Source: Akebia trifoliata
Lineage: Eukaryota > Streptophyta > Magnoliopsida > Ranunculales > Lardizabalaceae
DNA: 64,000 nt
Direction: 5' to 3'
NCBI GenBank assembly: GCA_017979445.1
Contig: CM030715.1
Coordinates: 15,071,602 to 15,135,601 of the forward strand
The position numbers and the translations under genes are program-made. Positions 59,124 through 64,000 of this stretch are shown here, piece by piece. The notes under the pieces were generated by a model, which was not told where the DNA came from, did not search any database, and saw nothing but the letters and a program-made list of their open reading frames with translations. Within the stretch, counting starts at the first letter, position 1; each line of letters begins with the position of its first letter.

Positions 59124-59965
59124 TGTTGACAAACCTCCGACTTCGTGCTGATGAACCTTCGGCTTCATGCCAATAAACCTCCAGCTCCGTACTGATAAAC
59201 CTCTGGCTCCATGCTGATGAACCTTCGGCTCTGTGCCGATAAACCTCTAGCTCCGTACCGACCTCTAGCTCCGTGCTGACAGACCTCCGGTCCCGTGTTG
59301 ATAAATTTTTGGCTCAGGACAGATAAACCTTCTATTCCGGACCAACAAACCTTCGGCTCCGTGCCGTCGAATCTCTAGCTCCGTGCAGACAAACCTCCGG
59401 CTTCGTGCTGATGAACCTTCGGCTCCATGCCGATAAACCTCCAGCTCCGTGCTGACAAACCTCCGGCTCCGTGCTGACAAACCTCCGGCTCCATGCTGAT
59501 GAACCTTCGACCCCGGGGTGATAAACCTTCGGCTCTGGACCAATAAACATTCGGCTTCGGGACGAAAAACCTTCGGCTCCGTGTTTACGAATCTCTAGCT
59601 CCGTGCTGACAAACCTCCGGCTCCGTGCTGATGAACCTTCGGCTCCGTACCGATAAACCTCCAACTCTGTGCTGACAAACCTCTGGCCTCATGCTGATTA
59701 AACTTCGGCTTTGGGCCAATAAACCTTCGGCTCCGGGCCGACAAACCTTCGGCCCCGTGTGGACGAATCTCTAGCTCTGTACTGACAAACCTTCGACTCC
59801 GTGCCGATAAACCTTCAGCTTCGTGCCGATAAACCTCTAGCTCCGTGCTGACAAACCTCCGGCTCCGCACCGATGAACTTCCAGCTCCGTGCTGACAAAT
59901 CTTTAGTTCCGTGCTAATCAATATTTGACTCCGTGCCGACGAACCCTAGCTCCGTGCTAACAAAA
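59124..59965 (+). repeat. T7 leader minisatellite 2: 24-bp hairpin units
   Basis: About 35 units of ACCTCCGGCTCCGTGCTGAC / ACCTTCGGCTCCGTGCCGA type, longer than in T2 (about 23). Some units have mismatched stems (CGGC with GCTG). Confidence 0.9.
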
Positions 59966-60093
59966 AATCCAACCTCAACGAAATTCAGGATTTTCTTAAT
60001 ACAACTTTACCAATTAATCCAATCTGACCTAATAAATCATCATGCATCTTCACTATGTAAGTGATATATTAACGCCTAACCTCTTATCCACAA

Positions 60094-61720
60094 GTGGCCA
60101 AACGACCCAGAAAGAAGCACTTACCACCCGACAATCCTCCGTATTTTCTACGCTCACAACCAACCATGAGCACTTCAGAGCAACCTCAACAGACAACGAC
60201 AAAAGTAATAACGGATCTCGCCTCAAAGCTTGATTTGGTAGTGAAGGCACTAGAAAAACACGATAAGATTCTTGATTTGCTGATGGCCAACCCAAGTATC
60301 ATCCAGGCTGTCCAACATCAAGTTTTTGACTCAAATCAGGCCATGCCAAAGCAACCACAACAACAACCTCCACAAGCACAGAATACTCACCACCCACCGC
60401 TACCTGCCAACCAAGGACCTCCAATTCACATTCACTGCAATCCACCACGACATGAGGTCGTTCAAGAGGAAGAATGTGAATTCAGGGCAGCTGAGGTAAG
60501 GAGTACCACAGAGGAGAAACTTGCAAGTAAGATCGAGACAGTCGAGGAAGAGATCAGAAGGATGAAAGGCAAAGACTTCACAAATGGAATGAGGTTCAGA
60601 GATCTGTACCTGTACCTGTACCCTAATGCATCATTGTCGCCTAAGTTCAAGTATCCCGACTTCGAAAAATACAATGGCATTGGGTGTCCTCTGTCCTACT
60701 TGAAGCTCTATTGTGGGTCTGTGTGCCAGTTTGGTGATGATGACAGGTTTTTGATTCAGCTCTTCCAAAGGAGTCTAACAGGGGCGGCTCTCTTATGGTT
60801 CTCTAAATTAGATCATTCTCGTATTAAAAGCTGGTAGGATATGGTCATAATTTTCTTGGAGGAATACAGGTTCAATACAGACATGGGATTGGACAGAAAT
60901 GACATGGACAAGATGACTCGAAAGCCAAAGGAAAGTGTGAAAAATATGCCCAAAGGTGGTGAGAATCGGCTTCTAAGGTTAAGCCACCAATGACTGAACA
61001 AGAGATGAACACCATATTTATCTCAACTCTGGGCCACTCATTCTACACACATTTAGTGGGTCATACAACTGCAAGCTTCTCGTCATTGGTCCAAGTGGCA
61101 GATCGAGTTGAAGATGGTATTCGATCAGGACTGATCTACGACTTGTCTAATCTAGGGGCACCAACAGGGGGGGTCTACTCAACGGAAACCGGTAGTCTTG
61201 AACAAGAAAAATGATGAAGCCCAAGTGAATAATGTACAACTCGTTCGTCCTTTCTTCATCTCAGCACCAAATTAGAGGTCGTAGACACCCCAGTTTAACG
61301 TGTCACAAGCAGCACCTATTCCGCAAGCCTTTAAGTTTGGTCAAAATCTAGTATTTGGTCAGAACCCACAATTTGCCCAGAATCCTCAAACCGAGCAACG
61401 TAGATCTAACAGAATCCCTCGAGTCTTCACTTATCTGCCTATGACTCTATCCAAACTACTCCTCAACACTACTCAGGGGAGAATATCTCACTAAGAGGCA
61501 GCTAAACCCAGAGGCGATAAAGGGACCAGGGTACAATCCCAATCAATTCTATGAATTTCATATGGGTGCACCGGGGTATGCCACCGACCAATGTTGGTAA
61601 CTCAAGCACCAAGTTCAGAATCTAATCGACAGGAAAACGATCATCTTGGATGGTCCGGCAGCCCAAGTACCTCAGCAGAATATCAATAGAACCCATTACC
61701 AACACATAATGGGGGAGGCA
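60094..61720 (+). pseudogene. gag: T7 gag
   Basis: Start ATG 60166 (MSTSEQPQQ), aligned with T2 and T6. Contains ECEFRAAEVRSTTEEK, RRMKGKDF, FKYPDFEKYNGIGCPLSYLKLYCGSV, SLTGAALLWFSKLDH, then TAG at 60835. A 1-bp loss near 60944 shifts the frame and a seventh G in the G-run near 61171 restores it. FISTLGHSFYTHLVGHTTAS follows in the shifted part. Further: FGQNPQFAQNPQTEQRR, RIPRVFTYLPMTL, a 1-bp gain near 61460, and a zinc-finger-like motif YEFHMGAPGYATDQC with the first Cys and the His both changed (about 61552-61596). Confidence 0.87.
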
Positions 61721-63639
61721 ATGGGCCGACAGTCAATGTCATAAAGAAGGATGAATCGAGCTTCAACCCTTCAGTTCTGATAGCACCAATTGGCTCTAAG
61801 GTTAGAGTCAATCTGAGAAAAGAACCAACATCATCAAGCATCAATGCATTACCACCAGATACAACTAACCAATCATCATCCCAACTTCCAATCAATTTAG
61901 CCAATCTCACCATTCACTCCAACTCCCAAACCTCAAATCCTTCACGACCACCTCTCATCATACCTTACACATTACCAACTTCAAACTCTTTCTCTCAGCC
62001 ACCTCTCATTATACCTTGCACCATACCAACTTCAAGCCCTCCTTCCCGACCACCTCTTATCATATCCAGCACTGCACCGACACCTCAAACTTCAAACTTC
62101 TCCTCCCAACCACCCCTCATCTTATCTTATACCAATCCACAAATCCCAAATATCACTACACCAACTGTCAAGCCCAATCCGTCACTTCTTATCCTCCATT
62201 TAAAGCCGGATCCTCAACCCATGACCATCAAAACCCCTAAACCCTTCCTATGCCGCTCAAGCCAAACCGTCCCATGGAGTTATGAGACAATGATTGTGAC
62301 GTCTGCAGGGGTTGAGAAATCGAAAGAGGCCCTGATAACGGACATTGGTCATATGACCAGATCGGGAAGATGTTACAAAATACTAAAAAAGGAATAGAAG
62401 AAGCAGAATGAGGAGGAAGAAAGAAGAAAAGAAAGGGGAAAATGAAAGCTTATAGAAGAGGAACAAGTACCACCAAAGGAACCAGAAAAGAAGAAAAGTC
62501 GAGTAACCGACAAAGAAGCATCAGACCTCCTCAAACTCATTCAGAAGAGTGAGTACAATATAGTAGAACAGTTGAACAAGATGCCAGCTCAGATCAGCAT
62601 CTTCGATCTCCTACTAAATTCAGAGCAACATCAAGAAGCACTACTTAAGGTTCTTAGTGGTGCACATGTGCCTGAAACCACATCACCAAAAGAATTGGAG
62701 AAGACGGTCGGACAGATCATAACCCCCAATCCTATTATATTCACGGATGACGAATTCATCAGTGGAGGGCGTGGTCACATTGAACCATTACATATTATGG
62801 CAATGTGCAAAGGTATGATGGTAGCGATGGTACTGATCGACAATGGTTCAACTCTAAATGTCTGTCCTTTACAAATGTTACACAAGCTAAACGCGGATAT
62901 GTCTCATATCAGACCGACTAGGAGAATTGTCAGAGCTTTTGATAGTAGGAAGACTGAGTCGTTAGGGGAACTAGATCCCCCAATCACCATTGGATCATAC
63001 ACGTTTGAAGTGACGTTTGAAATTCTAGATATACCCTCAGCATTCAATCTCCTTCTAAGAAGACCTTGGATCCATATCGCAGGGGCTGTCCCTTCTTCCT
63101 TGCACCAGCGAGTCAAATTCATCATGGAACAAAGGGTGATATCGGTTTTAGCAGAAAATCTCATACCAGTCGATCTACCATCGGATGTATCATATATTGA
63201 CGTAGAAATGACCGAGAAAAATGAGGGGTACCATTCCTTTCAGTTCACATCTGTCAATCATATCAAGAGGGGGAAATAGAAGATAATGGCAGAGTTGTCA
63301 AAAACAAATCTGATGATCGACGAGTGATGAAAAAGCGGGATATCGTCTGAAACAAGGGTTAGGGCCTAAAGGAAAAGGCAGAGCCACTATGATCAACACC
63401 CGAAAACATACTCCCTACTTTGATCTCGGGTTCAGGCCTACAAAGAGGGACATCTTTGACATGAATGATAAGAAGATAGAACTTCGACTTGCACGAAACA
63501 AAATCATGAGCCTAACGTATGGAACTTGGGCAGAGTACCGCACATCAGCGTCAGCTTCCCACAATCACAAAAAAGGCAAGATGATTTGTCAGAATCATTG
63601 TCAACAAACCACACAGGAGAACTAAGTGTTGTAAGTATC
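61721..63639 (+). pseudogene. T7 gag-PR spacer, protease and G-patch-like segment
   Basis: Spacer of CGACCACCTCTCATCATACC-like words (61940-62110), PWSYET (62273), a Lys-rich stretch with TAG at 62396, then one long open piece 62572-63279: LEKTVGQIITPNPIIFTDDEF, GMMVAMVLIDNGSTLNVCPL (catalytic motif near 62843), LGELDPPITIGSYTFEVTFE, FNLLLRRPWIHIAGAVPSSL, VKFIMEQRVISVLAENLIP. This is the most complete protease in the window. After a TAG (63277) come IGRVMKK-like and GLGPKGKGRA residues (G-patch-like) with small indels, then TPYFDLGFRP. Confidence 0.85.
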
Positions 63640-63822
63640 GAGCCCGTTCAATCGTAAGAAGACTCATTCGTTGAGTCCCCACATTCCTTTACAGATGGCA
63701 TGTGATTTGTCAGAATCATTGTCAGCAAACCACACAGGAGAACTAAGTGTTGTAAGTATCGAGCCCGTTCAATAGTAAGAAGACTCATTCGTTGAGTCCC
63801 CACATTCCTTTACAGATGGCAT
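63583..63822 (+). repeat. 121-bp tandem duplication in the T7 linker
   Basis: GATTTGTCAGAATCATTGTC at 63583 and again at 63704; both copies run through CGTTGAGTCCCCACATTCC to GATGGCATG. Only two or so substitutions separate them. 121 is not a multiple of three, so the frame is broken. Confidence 0.92.
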
Positions 63823-64000
63823 GGACATCTTATTCGGAGGGGATTCTGAAGGAAGTCAAAAAGAAGAAAAAGAGCCCACTAAGGCGGAAGTCGCAATGCG
63901 CGTAGAAGAAAAATCATTTTTTCCCTTTCAAATCGATTGGGGATCTATCGTAATTCCACCCACCCTACAAATGAATGCACCCGGATTTGACAACAATTAC
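63640..64000 (+). pseudogene. T7 PR-RT linker, cut by the window end
   Basis: SFVESPHSFTDGMDILFGGDSE-like residues, then FPFQIDWGSIVIPP at about 63916, matching T2 at 11050-11250. Continues beyond the window. Confidence 0.75.

Larger units (their letters stand above)
55701..64000 (+). mobile_element. T7: Tat-like element of the T2 family, 5' LTR to PR-RT linker
   Basis: 5' LTR 55701-57692, primer site 57696, leader with two hairpin arrays (58581, 59124), gag from 60166, protease, linker; the window ends inside the linker. Inserted in the T6 protease; the left flank ACAGA (55696-55700) is the expected target duplication. Gag is about 90% identical to T2 gag, while the LTRs are more diverged. 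Confidence 0.88.

Noticed and set aside
61277..61297. GTAGACACCCCAG in T7 gag, like an LTR start
   Set aside because: The surrounding frame reads through in a way that aligns with the T2 gag Pro-rich region, and no LTR follows. Chance similarity is the simpler reading.

Overview
This window is plant nuclear DNA, most likely from a flowering plant, made almost entirely of LTR retrotransposons nested inside one another. I find no host gene, tRNA, rRNA or CRISPR array. The evidence for a plant is the Ty3/gypsy families present. One is a chromovirus-type element with 3-kb LTRs and an initiator-Met primer site. The others are several Tat-like elements with LTR ends TGTAGACA...TGTCTACA, a YVDD reverse transcriptase, a second RNase H, and an antisense ORF between pol and the 3' LTR. 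The host species cannot be named from the sequence. All percentages and repeat periods below are by-eye estimates.

Left half. A chromovirus-like element (C1, 237-21890) carries two insertions in its 5' LTR. The first is a minus-strand LTR at 1-236. The second is a 13.4-kb Tat-like element (T2, 2131-15520) flanked by a perfect CTTGG target duplication. T2 has a 5' LTR, a long leader with two minisatellites, gag, protease, RT, RNase H, a second RNase H and part of integrase. A deletion then joins integrase directly to the middle of the 3' LTR. C1 resumes with a primer site, a decayed gag-pol lacking integrase, and a complete 3' LTR (18891-21890).

Middle. A minus-strand solo LTR (22230-26610) carries a 1.2-kb terminal-inverted-repeat DNA element (24162-25399). 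Next is T3 (26611-41937), a Tat-like element that has lost its 5' LTR and gag. It keeps protease, RT, both RNase H domains, integrase, an antisense plant-mobile-domain-like ORF and a 3' LTR. A 1.2-kb solo LTR of another family (31032-32233) interrupts its protease. A stretch of possible flanking DNA follows, with a 630-bp inverted repeat at 42490-43122.

Right half. This is a stack of insertions. A minus-strand element (T4) is broken by an LTR (T5), which is broken by T6 (46602 onward), whose protease is broken by T7 (55701 to the window end). T6 and T7 each have a 5' LTR, primer site, minisatellite leader, gag and protease.

No element here looks able to move: each has stops, frameshifts or deletions. 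The most interesting signal is in the untranslated leaders. Each Tat-like element carries tandem arrays whose unit is a short hairpin, and the stems differ between units and between elements by paired, compensating changes. A possible conserved 3' splice site also lies between these arrays and gag.
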